DNA of 64,000 nt from Poindextera sp036494815. Lineage in GTDB: Bacteria > Pseudomonadota > Alphaproteobacteria > Caulobacterales > Caulobacteraceae. The notes beneath the pieces were generated by a model, which was given only the letters and a program-made list of their open reading frames with translations, was not told the DNA's origin and made no database searches. The DNA is taken from positions 1 through 64,000 of the forward strand of contig DASXNV010000026.1 of the NCBI GenBank assembly GCA_036494815.1. Reading direction: 5' to 3'. Shown piece by piece: positions 47,673 to 57,475 of the stretch. Each line of letters begins with the position of its first letter. The stretch's first letter is position 1. The translations under genes were made by a program, and so were the position numbers.

Positions 47673-49121
47673 TTATTTCGCGGCGGCCTCGATCGGCGGC
47701 GGGGCGAACCCGCCCAGCGCATCCTCCATGGCCTCGGCCACCGACAGGGTACGGCTGTCGGCGCCGTGGGGTCCGATGATCTGGACGCCGATAGGCAGAC
47801 CGGCGACGCTGCGCCCGGCGGGGATGGCGGTGGCCGGCAGGCCCAGCGCCGTGGCCAGGGAGATCCAGTTCAGCATGGCGGTGTAGGGAATGTGCTTGCC
47901 GTCCGATAGCCGCAAGCGGCGCTTCTGGAACGGGCTGTGGTCGTGAGGAAAAGCGGTCACCGGCGCGATGGGCGCGATGATCACGTCGCGCCGCTCGAAC
48001 AGGGTCTTCATCTGGCCGCCCAGCCGGGCGCGCGCCTCATCGGCCGCCAGCCACTCGGCATGGGTGGCGGCATAGCCCAGCACCTGGCCAGCCCAGGACT
48101 GAGGGCCGGCGCCGAGCCGGAGAGCCAGCTGGGCCATGCCGCGCATCCGCTGCATCCCCGCCAGGGCCTTGGGCGGCAGGTCCGTGCCGATGATCGGCGC
48201 CAACAGGGCGAAATAGGTCTCGAACAGGACCCCGGCGTCCACCGGCTTGACCAACTCCACATCGGCGCCTTCCCGCGCCAGGCGGATGGCGAAGGCCTCG
48301 ACGACTTTGCGCACCTCAGGGTCCAGAGGGAAGGCCGGCTCGTCGATCCACAGGCCGACCTTGAGGCCCTTGAGCGCCATGGGCGCCGCCTTGGCCGCGA
48401 TCGGCCCCTGGGCGATCACCGAGAGCAGCAGGCGCAGGTCCCGCGCCGAGCGGGCCATCGGGCCCACCACATTCAGGTCCCGGTCGGCCTGACTGCCGGG
48501 GACCGGTGGGACATGACCGCGCTGGGAGACCAGGCCCCAGGTGGGCTTGTGCGAATAGACCCCGCAGAACGAGGCCGGCACGCGCAGGGACCCGCCGATG
48601 TCGGAACCGATCTCCAGAGGGGTGATACCGCTGGCCAGGGCCGCCGCCGCCCCGCCGGACGAACCGCCAGGGGTGCGTTCCAGGTTCCACGGATTGTTGG
48701 TGGTCCCGTAGATGGCGTTATAGCTCTGCCAATCGCCGGCCAGAACCGGCACATTGGTCTTGCCCCAGGGCACGGCGCCGGCGGCGCGCACCCTGGCCAC
48801 CGCTGCGGCGTCGTGGGCCGGGCGGCCCAGGAACGCCTTTAGCCCCGCCGACGCCGGCAGGCCCTCCACATCCATGGTGTCCTTGAGGGTCATGGGCAGG
48901 CCGGCCAGGGCGCCCAGGCTCTCGCCGGCGATGCGCTGCTCGTCGATCATCTCGGCCCGGCGGCGCGCGGCGGGCAGGTCGGTGACGACCACCGCGTTGA
49001 GCCGCTTTTTCAGCGCCTGGTGGCGGGCGACGGCGGCTTCAAGCAGCTCCAGCGCGCTGACCCGCTTGGCGGCCAGGGCCAGGAGCTGGCCGGTGGCGTC
49101 GAGGGAGAGGATCTCGTTCAT
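47673..49121 (-). CDS. Amidase-signature family amidase
   Basis: 482 residues from the ATG at 49121, which overlaps the stop of dapB (ATGA). The Ser-cisSer-Lys triad is clear: Lys in LPMTLKDTMDVEG, Ser in TPGGSSGGAAAAL, Ser in IGSDIGGSLRVPA. A long helical insert at about 260-340 is typical. It hydrolyses a carboxylic amide to acid and ammonia. It starts the non-biosynthetic part of the operon and is followed by the amidohydrolase after 33 bases. The substrate is unknown; it is not the GatA type, as no gatB or gatC is near. Confidence 0.9.
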   Translation of the reverse strand: MNEILSLDATGQLLALAAKRVSALELLEAAVARHQALKKRLNAVVVTDLPAARRRAEMIDEQRIAGESLGALAGLPMTLKDTMDVEGLPASAGLKAFLGRPAHDAAAVARVRAAGAVPWGKTNVPVLAGDWQSYNAIYGTTNNPWNLERTPGGSSGGAAAALASGITPLEIGSDIGGSLRVPASFCGVYSHKPTWGLVSQRGHVPPVPGSQADRDLNVVGPMARSARDLRLLLSVIAQGPIAAKAAPMALKGLKVGLWIDEPAFPLDPEVRKVVEAFAIRLAREGADVELVKPVDAGVLFETYFALLAPIIGTDLPPKALAGMQRMRGMAQLALRLGAGPQSWAGQVLGYAATHAEWLAADEARARLGGQMKTLFERRDVIIAPIAPVTAFPHDHSPFQKRRLRLSDGKHIPYTAMLNWISLATALGLPATAIPAGRSVAGLPIGVQIIGPHGADSRTLSVAEAMEDALGGFAPPPIEAAAK

Positions 49122-49918
49122 GGCCGATCCTTGAAGCCGAGCACGTCCATCATGTCGTAGAGCCCCGGCGGACGGCCGGCGACCCACAAGGCGGCCACCA
49201 CCGCGCCCCGGGCGAACAGGCCCCGATCGAGAGCCGAATGGGCCAGGGTGATGATCTCTTCCTCGGCGGCGAAGCTGACGCTGTGCTCGCCGATAATGCC
49301 GCCGCCCCGGGTGACCGCAAAGCCGATGGCGCCATCCGGACGTGGGCCGGTGACCCCGTTGCGGGCGCGCACCGACACCTCGTCCAGCGCCACGCCGCGT
49401 CCGCGCGCCGCCGCCTCGCCCAGCATCAGGGCGGTGCCCGAGGGCGCATCGACCTTGCGCCGGTGATGGGCCTCAAACACCTCGATGTCCCAGTCTCGGG
49501 CCTGCAGCGTCCGGGCGGCCTGTTCGACCAGGCCGAGCAGCATATTCACGCCGAGGGAGAAATTGCCCGAGCGCACGATCGCCACCGACTTCGCGGCGTC
49601 CTCCAGCGCGGCCGACTCTTCACTGGAAAAGCCGGTGGAGCCGACCACCAGGGCTGGGCCGCCGCGCTCGGCGCAGGCGCGCGCCAAGGCGAGCGAGGCC
49701 GTGGGCGTCGAGAAATCGACTATCACGTCGCTGGCGCCGAGCGCGTCGGCCAGGCTGACCAGGGCGACGCCGTCGACGGTCTGACCAGCCAGCTCCGGGC
49801 GACCGGTCAGGGGGCCAAGCACGGCGCTGTCCTGCGCCCGAGTCACCGAGGCCACAGCCCGCCCCATGCGACCCAGCGCGCCTGAAATCGCCACCCTTAC
49901 CGGCGCCCTGGTGGTCAT
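49118..49918 (-). CDS. dapB: 4-hydroxy-tetrahydrodipicolinate reductase
   Basis: 266 residues from the ATG at 49918 (GGAG ten bases upstream). VAISGALGRMGRAVAS is the nucleotide-binding loop, VGSTGFSSEE the hinge strand, EAHHRRKVDAPSGTAL the catalytic His-His-Arg-Arg-Lys segment of DapB. It uses NAD(P)H in lysine and diaminopimelate synthesis. It heads a minus-strand run whose other members look catabolic, with a four-base overlap to the amidase gene. Confidence 0.95.
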   Translation of the reverse strand: MTTRAPVRVAISGALGRMGRAVASVTRAQDSAVLGPLTGRPELAGQTVDGVALVSLADALGASDVIVDFSTPTASLALARACAERGGPALVVGSTGFSSEESAALEDAAKSVAIVRSGNFSLGVNMLLGLVEQAARTLQARDWDIEVFEAHHRRKVDAPSGTALMLGEAAARGRGVALDEVSVRARNGVTGPRPDGAIGFAVTRGGGIIGEHSVSFAAEEEIITLAHSALDRGLFARGAVVAALWVAGRPPGLYDMMDVLGFKDRP

Positions 49919-50163
49919 CGGCAAATCTCTCCGCCCTGGTCTTGCGGCCTTGCAAAGCCGCCCCTGCTCTAGTCGGGCGCCATGGCCCTGGCGGTCAACG
50001 CCTATCCGAACGATCGACTGCCGTAACGTCGTCGCCCGCCTTGCCCAATTTCTGCCTCAAGCCGCTTTGGCTTGGCGCGAACCGGCTCTAGGGTGCGCGC
50101 TCAATTTGCAATCGCGGGGCCGTTTTGGGGCGGCGCCACAACCCGCAAAACAAAAAGAACAGC

Positions 50164-52479
50164 ATGACCGATACTGAAAAGCGGACCTTCACTGACGAGG
50201 AAGCCCTCGCCTTCCACAAATATCCGACCCCCGGCAAGGTTTCGGTGACCTCGACCAAGCCCATGGCGACCCAGCGCGACCTGAGCCTGGCCTATTCGCC
50301 GGGCGTGGCCGTGCCGGTGCGGGCCATCGCCGAGGATCCGGACGCCGCCTACGACTACACCTCCAAGGGCAATCTGGTGGCGGTGATCTCCAACGGCACC
50401 GCCATACTGGGCCTGGGCGATCTGGGCTCGCTGGCCTCCAAGCCAGTGATGGAAGGCAAGGCGGTGCTGTTCAAGCGCTTCGCCGACGTGGATTCCATCG
50501 ACATCGAGGTAGCGTCCAAGGATCCGGACGAGATCATCACCGTTATCAAGAATATCGGCGCGACCTTTGGCGGCATCAATCTGGAGGACATCAAGAGCCC
50601 GGAATGTTTTCGCATCGAGACCGAGCTGCAGGAGCTGCTGGACATCCCGGTGTTCCACGATGACCAGCACGGAACGGCGATCATCTCCGCCGCCGGCCTG
50701 ATCAACGCCTGCCACATCACCGGGCGCGAGCTGAAGGACGTCAAGCTGGTGCTGTGCGGCGTGGGCGCGGCGGGCATCGCCTCGCTGGACCTGATGAAGG
50801 CCATGGGCGTGCGCCATGAGAACTGCATCGCCGTGGACACCACCGGAGTCATCTATCGCGGTCGCCCCAGCGGCATGAACCAGTGGAAATCGGCCCACGC
50901 CGTGGACACCGAGGCCCGCACCCTGGCCGAGGCCCTGGTGGGAGCGGACGTCTTCATCGGCCTGTCGGCCAAGGGCGCCCTGACCGCCGAGATGGTGGCC
51001 TCCATGGCCCCCAATCCGATCATCTTCGCCATGGCCAATCCCGATCCGGAGATCACCCCGGAAGAGGCCCGCGCCGTGCGTTCGGACGTGATCATCGCCA
51101 CCGGCCGGTCGGACTATCCCAACCAGGTCAACAACGTGCTGGGCTTTCCCTACATCTTCCGCGGCGCCCTGGACGTGCGCGCTCGGCAGGTGAACCACGA
51201 GATGAAGATCGCCTGCGCCAACGCCTTGGCCCAGCTGGCGCGGGAGGACGTGCCGGACGAGGTTGCCGCGGCCGCCTATACCGGCAGCGCCCTGAAGTTC
51301 GGCCCGGAATATATCATCCCATCGCCGTTCGATCCGCGGCTGATCAGCTATATCCCGCCCTTCGTCGCCCAGGCGGCTATGGATACGGGGGTGGCGCGCA
51401 AGCCGATCAAGGACATGGACGCCTATCGCGCCTCCCTGGCCCAACGGCTCGACCCCACGGCCGACTTCACGCAGAAGATTTCCGGCGCGGTGCTGGGCGG
51501 CCCCAAGAAGCGCATCGTGTTCGCCGAAGGCGAGGAGCCGAGCGTGATCCGCGCCGCCTACGCCTTCGAGGCCGAGGGCCTGGGCCACGCCATCCTGGTG
51601 GGCCGCGAGGAGCTGGTGCACGAGAACATGCGCCTAGTGGGCCTCAGGCCCGAAGACAAGCCGCTGGAAATCATCAACGCGCGGGTGTCGCACCGCAACG
51701 CCGAATATGTGGCCAGCCTGTACAAGCGCCTGCAGCGTGATGGCTACCTGCTGCGCGACGTGCAGCGGCTGATCAACCAGGACCGCAACTCCTTCGCCGC
51801 CTCCATGGTCACCATGGGCCACGCCGACGGCATGGTCACCGGTGTGACCCGCAATTTCGACCAGGCGCTGGAAGAGGTGCTGCGTGTGATCGACCCGGCG
51901 CCCGGCGGACGGGTCATGGGCATGTCCATCGTCATGGCCAAGGGTCACACCCTGTTCGTGGCCGACACCAATGTCACCGAAATGCCCGAAGCGGAGGATC
52001 TGGTGGAGATCGCCATCGAGGCCGCCGGCGCCGTGCGCCGCCTTGGCTTCAAGCCGCGGGTGGCCTTCATGTCCTATTCCACCTTCGGCCAGCCCATGGG
52101 CGACCGGTCGGAAAAGGTGCGCGCCGCCGTGGCCATGCTGGACGAGATGGCGGTGGACTTCGAATACGAGGGCGAGATGCCCCCGGAACTGGCCCTGGAT
52201 CCGGAGCAGCGGGCCAACTATCCGTTCATGCGCCTGACCGACAGCGCCAATATCCTGATCATGCCGGCCATCCATTCGGCCTCGATCTCCACCAAGCTGG
52301 TCCAGGCTCTGGGCGGGGCGACGGTGGTGGGCCCGATCCTGTTGGGCCTGTCCAAGTCGGTGCAGATCTGCCCGCTGTCAGCCTCGGTGTCCAAGATCCT
52401 GTCCATGGCCACCATGGCCGCCTACGATCTGGCGCCATGCGAAACGCCGCAAGGCTCACCGCAAAGCCTCTTGACCTGA
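50164..52479 (+). CDS. maeB: NADP-dependent malic enzyme with C-terminal phosphotransacetylase-like domain
   Basis: 771 residues from the ATG at 50164 (MTDTEKRTFTDEE); the frame upstream is not needed. Malic N-terminal domain with LAYSPGVAVPVRAI and LGLGDLGSLASKPVMEGKA; the divalent-metal site ECFRIETELQ and PVFHDDQHGTAI; NADP domain with LCGVGAAGIASLDL. The last 330 residues are a phosphate-acetyltransferase-like domain, usually regulatory and binding acetyl-CoA. It decarboxylates malate to pyruvate with NADPH. It is a single-gene unit. Confidence 0.95.
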   Translation: MTDTEKRTFTDEEALAFHKYPTPGKVSVTSTKPMATQRDLSLAYSPGVAVPVRAIAEDPDAAYDYTSKGNLVAVISNGTAILGLGDLGSLASKPVMEGKAVLFKRFADVDSIDIEVASKDPDEIITVIKNIGATFGGINLEDIKSPECFRIETELQELLDIPVFHDDQHGTAIISAAGLINACHITGRELKDVKLVLCGVGAAGIASLDLMKAMGVRHENCIAVDTTGVIYRGRPSGMNQWKSAHAVDTEARTLAEALVGADVFIGLSAKGALTAEMVASMAPNPIIFAMANPDPEITPEEARAVRSDVIIATGRSDYPNQVNNVLGFPYIFRGALDVRARQVNHEMKIACANALAQLAREDVPDEVAAAAYTGSALKFGPEYIIPSPFDPRLISYIPPFVAQAAMDTGVARKPIKDMDAYRASLAQRLDPTADFTQKISGAVLGGPKKRIVFAEGEEPSVIRAAYAFEAEGLGHAILVGREELVHENMRLVGLRPEDKPLEIINARVSHRNAEYVASLYKRLQRDGYLLRDVQRLINQDRNSFAASMVTMGHADGMVTGVTRNFDQALEEVLRVIDPAPGGRVMGMSIVMAKGHTLFVADTNVTEMPEAEDLVEIAIEAAGAVRRLGFKPRVAFMSYSTFGQPMGDRSEKVRAAVAMLDEMAVDFEYEGEMPPELALDPEQRANYPFMRLTDSANILIMPAIHSASISTKLVQALGGATVVGPILLGLSKSVQICPLSASVSKILSMATMAAYDLAPCETPQGSPQSLLT

Positions 52480-52537
52480 TCGTCCAGGGCGAGCAAACAC
52501 CCCGGCCCCGCGTTTCCCCGCCAGGCTGATCCCGCGC

Positions 52538-53845
52538 ATGACCGCTCGCCCCACGATCGGCGTCGATTTCGGCACCACCAACACCGTGGTCTCCCTGACC
52601 ACGGCTGCGGGCGAGGCGCAGCTGGTGCGGTTCGCCGGCCTGGGCGAGGACCGCGCGCCGTTCCGCTCGGCGCTCAGCTTTCACAGCGACGGGGAACACA
52701 CCAGCGGCCGGCGGATCGAGGCCGGACCGTGGGCCATCGACGCCTATCTAGACGATCCGGGCGACACCCGCTTCATCCAGTCGTTCAAGAGCTACGCCGC
52801 CAGCGCCCTGTTCAGCGAGACCACCATCCTGGGCCGCCGCTATCGGTTCGAGGACATGCTGTCGGCCTTTCTGCTGCAGCTGCGCGCTCATGCCGGCGAG
52901 ACCTTGAGAGCCTTGCCGCCACGGTTGATCGTCGGCCGGCCTGTGCGCTTCGTGGGCGCCCATCCCGATGCGAACCTGGCCCTGACCCGCTACGAGACCG
53001 CCTTCCGCCGGCTGGGCTTCGAGGAGATCTTCTACGCCTACGAGCCGGTGGCCGCGGCCTTCTTCTTCGCCAAGCGGCTGAAGGCGGACGCCACGGTGCT
53101 GGTGGCCGATTTCGGTGGCGGCACCAGCGACTTTTCGATCATCCGCTTTGAGCGGCGCGCGGGCGCGATCCATGCCATCCCGCTCGGCCAGGCGGGGGTG
53201 GGCGTGGCCGGCGACGCCTTCGACTACCGCATCATCGACCATCTGGTTTCGCCGCAGTTGGGCAAGGGGTCGAGTTATCGGGACTTCGACAATATCCTGC
53301 CCATCCCCATCCGCTACTACACCGCCTTCGCCCGCTGGGATCAGCTGGCCCTGCTGCGGGCTTCGCGCGAGATGCGCGACGTCCGCGGCCTGGTGCGCAA
53401 GGCCCTGGAGCCGGACAAGATCAGGAAGCTGGTCGAGGTGCTGGACGGCGAACACGGTTATCACCTCTACCAGTCGGTCTCGCGGCTGAAGGAGGCCCTG
53501 TCGGCCAGTGAGACGGCGCGGTTCTCCTTCCACGCCGGCGACGTGTCCATTGAATGCGACGTGACGCGCGGCGAGTTCGACATCTGGATCGGCAAGGAGC
53601 TGGCCGCCATCGAGACGGCGGTGGATGAGGCGCTGGCCAGCGCCAAGCTGGCGCCGGACGCGGTTGACCACGTGTTCCTCACGGGCGGCTCCTCGTTCGT
53701 GCCGGCGGTGCGGCGGATGTTCGTCGAGCGCTTCGGCGAGGCCAAGCTGGACTCAGGCGCCGAGCTGGAATCCATCGCCGCCGGCCTGGCCCTGATGGGC
53801 GCCGAGAGCGACCTCAGCCCGTGGTGCCAGCAGGCGCCGGGCTAG
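52538..53845 (+). CDS. Hsp70-family ATPase, YegD-like
   Basis: 435 residues. The actin-like ATPase motifs are present: phosphate 1 in GVDFGTTNTVVSL, phosphate 2 in VADFGGGTSDFSII, adenosine loop in FLTGGSSFVPAV. The substrate-binding domain and lid of DnaK are absent, as in E. coli YegD. Its client is unknown. The 3' end overlaps the convergent AmpG gene by 32 bases, so both proteins use the same DNA on opposite strands at their C-termini. Confidence 0.9.
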   Translation: MTARPTIGVDFGTTNTVVSLTTAAGEAQLVRFAGLGEDRAPFRSALSFHSDGEHTSGRRIEAGPWAIDAYLDDPGDTRFIQSFKSYAASALFSETTILGRRYRFEDMLSAFLLQLRAHAGETLRALPPRLIVGRPVRFVGAHPDANLALTRYETAFRRLGFEEIFYAYEPVAAAFFFAKRLKADATVLVADFGGGTSDFSIIRFERRAGAIHAIPLGQAGVGVAGDAFDYRIIDHLVSPQLGKGSSYRDFDNILPIPIRYYTAFARWDQLALLRASREMRDVRGLVRKALEPDKIRKLVEVLDGEHGYHLYQSVSRLKEALSASETARFSFHAGDVSIECDVTRGEFDIWIGKELAAIETAVDEALASAKLAPDAVDHVFLTGGSSFVPAVRRMFVERFGEAKLDSGAELESIAAGLALMGAESDLSPWCQQAPG

Positions 53846-55556
53846 CCCGAATTGGTCGCTGCGGGTCGGTTCTCGTGCGCCGGGCGACCCACACGGCCAG
53901 CACCATCGACAGCACCCCGACCAGTCCCGAATAGGAGAAGAACACCACGTAGCCGGCGCCCAGCGCCGACGGAGCCACGTGCGATTTGGCCATCGCCCCG
54001 GCGAAAGCTCCCGCCGGAGCGTGGTCGAACAAGCCTTTGAGCGAAGCGAACGGCCCGCCGTCCTGGGCCGCGCGGGCGGCGCTCTCGACGATCCGGCCCG
54101 ATTGGGAGGCGATCAGCTTGCCCGGCAACGAATAGAGCGAGGAGAACAGCGCGTACTGGGTGGCGGTGAAACCCGCGCTGGTCAGGCTGGACATGTAGGC
54201 GATCAGGCAGGTGCCGGCGAAACCGGAGACGATGTTGTCGATGCCGATGGCGGCCAGCAGACTGTTGAAGTCCGGCCCCCGCGTGGCCAGCCAGGCGAAG
54301 ATGGTATTGGTGATCGGAAGGGCGAAGGCGCCGATGACCATCGACCGCATCACCCCCAGGCGCGCCACCGAGAAGCCGCCGGCGAAGACGCCGACCATCG
54401 ACATCGCCACCCCGAACACCTTGCGCGCCTCGGCGACCTGGGTCTTCGAAAAGCCCAGGTCCAGATAGAAGGGCGTCATGATGTTGAGCACGAAGTCGGA
54501 CAGGCGATAGACGCAGATCAGAGCCAGGATCAGCACGGCCGTATTGCCGAACCGCCCGAAGAAATCGCCAAGCGGCTCACCGAAGGCCGAAGACAGGTAG
54601 AGCCCGGGGCGGGTGCGCAGTCGCGGAATCGGCCAGGCGGCGATCACGATCACCGCGGCCCCGACTACGACACCGGCAAGCTGCAGCCACACCCCGTCCG
54701 GCTTGGCGACCCAGGCGGCGCTCAAAGCCGCGCCCGCGCCGGCAAGTCCCGCAACGCTCAACCCCTTGGCCAGCAGTTCGGCGTTGGCGCCCAATCCCGA
54801 TCCAAGCAGTAATCCGCCCAGCAAGAGCAGGCTCAGTCGGGCGATCCACTCCAACCCTTCGAGCAAAGGCGAGGCCTGCATGTCGGCGTGCGGCAGCGCC
54901 CGGATCACCCGCGTCAGTTCGCGCGGCGCCCCCAGGACGGCGAGCACGCCTATGCCCATCAGCCCCGCCATCAGGCCGTAGGACAGGTTCCACCCAAGAT
55001 GATCGGCCAGGACCAGAGGCACTGCGCCGGCGATGATGATGGCGATCCGGTAGCCCCACTGGTAGGCGGCGGCCATGGCCCCCTGGCGCGCGCTATCCGA
55101 GGCCTCGATCCGCCAGGCGTCGACCACGATGTCCTGGGTGGCGGAGGCGAAGCCGGTGAAGACGGCGAACAGGGCGACCGTGCCGAGGCCCGTCCTGGGG
55201 TCTCCCCGAGCGACCAGCAGTAACCCCGTCGTGACCGCCAGCTGCGCCACCAGCATCCAGGACCGGCGATGGCCGAGCCATGCCGTCAGGACGGGTATGG
55301 CCGTACGATCCACCAGCGGCGCCCATAGGAATTTGAATGAATAGGCCAGGGTCGCCAGGCTGAAGAAGGAGATCACCTCCAGCGATAGCCCCGACTCCCT
55401 CAGCCAGGCCGACAGGGTGTCGAAGATCAGCAGGTTGGGCAGGCCCGACGCAAAACCCAGCGCCAGCATGACCAGGATGCGTCGGTCGAGAAACAGAACG
55501 AGCGCGCCCAGAACGCCGCGCCTATCGGCCTGTCTCGGGCCGTCTTCGATGGACAT
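53814..55556 (-). CDS. ampG: AmpG-type muropeptide permease (MFS)
   Basis: 580 residues from the ATG at 55556 (GGGGAA seven bases upstream); about 12-14 helices. LGFASGLPNLLIFDTLSAWL, LAYSFKFLWAPLVDR and GFASATQDIVVDAWRIE are AmpG signatures. AmpG imports anhydro-muropeptides for cell-wall recycling and beta-lactamase induction. A cytoplasmic loop near residues 215-235 and extra helices in the middle (250-320) make it longer than E. coli AmpG (about 490). No ampD or ampC is nearby. Confidence 0.9.
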   Translation of the reverse strand: MSIEDGPRQADRRGVLGALVLFLDRRILVMLALGFASGLPNLLIFDTLSAWLRESGLSLEVISFFSLATLAYSFKFLWAPLVDRTAIPVLTAWLGHRRSWMLVAQLAVTTGLLLVARGDPRTGLGTVALFAVFTGFASATQDIVVDAWRIEASDSARQGAMAAAYQWGYRIAIIIAGAVPLVLADHLGWNLSYGLMAGLMGIGVLAVLGAPRELTRVIRALPHADMQASPLLEGLEWIARLSLLLLGGLLLGSGLGANAELLAKGLSVAGLAGAGAALSAAWVAKPDGVWLQLAGVVVGAAVIVIAAWPIPRLRTRPGLYLSSAFGEPLGDFFGRFGNTAVLILALICVYRLSDFVLNIMTPFYLDLGFSKTQVAEARKVFGVAMSMVGVFAGGFSVARLGVMRSMVIGAFALPITNTIFAWLATRGPDFNSLLAAIGIDNIVSGFAGTCLIAYMSSLTSAGFTATQYALFSSLYSLPGKLIASQSGRIVESAARAAQDGGPFASLKGLFDHAPAGAFAGAMAKSHVAPSALGAGYVVFFSYSGLVGVLSMVLAVWVARRTRTDPQRPIRASPAPAGTTG

Positions 55557-55592
55557 CAAGCCGTTCCCCGCGTCGGCGGGAGCGCCGCCCGA

Positions 55593-57338
55593 TCAGGCGC
55601 TGAGCTTGGCCTGCTCCGCGGGGCGCGTCCAGCCGGGGCGGGTCCAGCGGCGCAGCATGGCGCGCAGAACGGACTGCTCCAGCGGCTTGGTCAGGAAATC
55701 GTCCATGCCGGCGGCCATGCAGGAGCGGCGATCCTCCTCGAAGGCGTCAGCGGTAAGGGCCAGGATCGGCGTGCGGCAGCCACGCTCGCGCAGGGCTCGG
55801 GTCGCCTCGCGCCCGCCCATGCCGGGCATTCGCAGATCCATCAGGATTAGGTCATAGACGCCGCTGGCGCCCGCCTCCACCGCCTCCGCCCCCGTGGCCA
55901 CGCGATCAACGCTGCAGCCTTCGCGTTCCAACAGGGAGCGGGCGAGCAAGGCGTTGATCGGATTGTCTTCGGCCAACAGCACCCGGGCGTGACAGACATA
56001 TTCGGCCCGCTCGTCCAGCGGCCCGGCCAGATCGACGACGCCCTCGCCGCACACCGCCAGCACCCGCTCCACCAGAGACACCGCCCGCAGCGGCTTGATC
56101 AGATAGCCGCCAAAGCCGGCGGCGCGATAGCGCGGGATCTCGGCGCGGGCCTCGGGCGGCACCAGGATCACGCTGGGATGGCCCGGCAGCGGTCGCGGCC
56201 GGCGACGCCCCTCGGCCAGGGCGTGATCGATCAAGAGGATGGCCCCGGCCGGGAGGGGCGCGCCATCCAGGCAGGGGCGACAGAGCGCCTGGCCGCCGGC
56301 CGCTTCGATCTGCCCCTTGGCGGATTCGCGCACGATGGCGCTGGGCGAGATCACGGCGACCACCCGGCCGGCCAGCGGCCAGGCGGGACTGGCCGGCCGC
56401 ACCAAGGCGAAATCCGCCTCGAACCAGAACCGGGCGCCGCCGGCCTCAGGGCAATCCAGCCCGGTCTGGCCCCCATGTGCCGCGGTCAGGCGCCGGACGA
56501 TGGCCAAGCCCAGGCCCGTGCTGTCGGCGCGGCTGGCATGGGAGGCGTCAGCCTGGGCGAAGGCTTCGAAGATGCGCTCACGCTCGGCCTCGGGCACCCC
56601 AGGACCGGTGTCGGCGACCGCGAAGCGCAACCGCGCCCGGTCACTGGTCACCTGGCGCACCTCGATGGTCAAAAGCGCGCCGCCGGCGTCGGTGAACTTG
56701 ATGGCGTTTCCGGCAAGGTTGAACAGGATCTGGCGCAGGCGCCCCTCGTCGCCGAGGATGGCGGGGGTCACAGCCGGTGTGGTCCAGGCGATCTCCAGGC
56801 CCTTGGCGTGGGCGCGGGGACTTAGCAGCTCGGCCACGCCCTGCAGCAGGCGGTTCAGATCCATCGGCGCCGGGTGCAAGGTCAGCCGGCCGGCGTCGAT
56901 GCGGGCCAGATCCAGCACGTCATTGACCAGGCCCAGCAGATGTTCGCCGCAATCGCGCAGCGAGGTCAGATAGGCTCTCTGTTCCGCGGCGAGCTTGGTC
57001 TCGGCCAGCAGGCCCGCCATGCCCAGGACCCCATTGAGCGGGGTGCGCAATTCGTGGCTGAGGGCGGCGAGATACTGCTCGCGCGCCGCCAGATCCCCAG
57101 CCGCCGGCCGGCCGCTGAGCAGACGCGCGCCGCTGGGCAGCTCGCTCAGGCTCCAGGCGATCAAGGCGCCGTCATTGCCCAGGGTCTCGCGACGATCGCC
57201 AACCGGCATGGCGGCCAGGCTCGCCAGGTCGACGCCGCAGGCGGCGAAGGCCGCATTGGCCTCGATGAGGCCGCCACCGTCGCGCAACAGGGCGGCGGGC
57301 GTTTCCAGCGCGAGGATCAGGTCGGCGGCTTCGGTCAT
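55593..57338 (-). CDS. shkA: ShkA-like hybrid histidine kinase with pseudo-receiver and receiver
   Basis: 581 residues from the ATG at 57338. A short PAS-like N-terminus (about 5-80), HisKA with the phospho-His in LSHELRTPLNG (about residue 95), ATPase domain (NAIKFTD, DTGPGVPE, TGLGLAIV), a pseudo-receiver (about 323-430) lacking an acceptor Asp, and a true receiver with Asp near 501 in LILMDLRMPG. From memory, Caulobacter ShkA has His23, a DDR linker motif at 369-371 and Asp430; the distances here (His to linker DER 347, His to Asp 406) agree within one residue. A Y-x3-P-x-R pattern (about 412-418) in the pseudo-receiver matches residues reported to bind c-di-GMP. In Caulobacter ShkA phosphorylates ShpA and so TacA, for stalk genes. 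Orthology is inferred. Confidence 0.68.
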   Translation of the reverse strand: MTEAADLILALETPAALLRDGGGLIEANAAFAACGVDLASLAAMPVGDRRETLGNDGALIAWSLSELPSGARLLSGRPAAGDLAAREQYLAALSHELRTPLNGVLGMAGLLAETKLAAEQRAYLTSLRDCGEHLLGLVNDVLDLARIDAGRLTLHPAPMDLNRLLQGVAELLSPRAHAKGLEIAWTTPAVTPAILGDEGRLRQILFNLAGNAIKFTDAGGALLTIEVRQVTSDRARLRFAVADTGPGVPEAERERIFEAFAQADASHASRADSTGLGLAIVRRLTAAHGGQTGLDCPEAGGARFWFEADFALVRPASPAWPLAGRVVAVISPSAIVRESAKGQIEAAGGQALCRPCLDGAPLPAGAILLIDHALAEGRRRPRPLPGHPSVILVPPEARAEIPRYRAAGFGGYLIKPLRAVSLVERVLAVCGEGVVDLAGPLDERAEYVCHARVLLAEDNPINALLARSLLEREGCSVDRVATGAEAVEAGASGVYDLILMDLRMPGMGGREATRALRERGCRTPILALTADAFEEDRRSCMAAGMDDFLTKPLEQSVLRAMLRRWTRPGWTRPAEQAKLSA

Positions 57339-57475
57339 GGCCGAGAGTCTAGCGCACACGGCTTAACGGGCGGTCAAAAGCGCCCGTCTGGCGCGATCCG
57401 AACAACCGGCTTACCGTCCATCCGCAACCTTGCGGATCAAGCCAGCAAGGTCTTCATCCAAGGGGGCTAACCACC

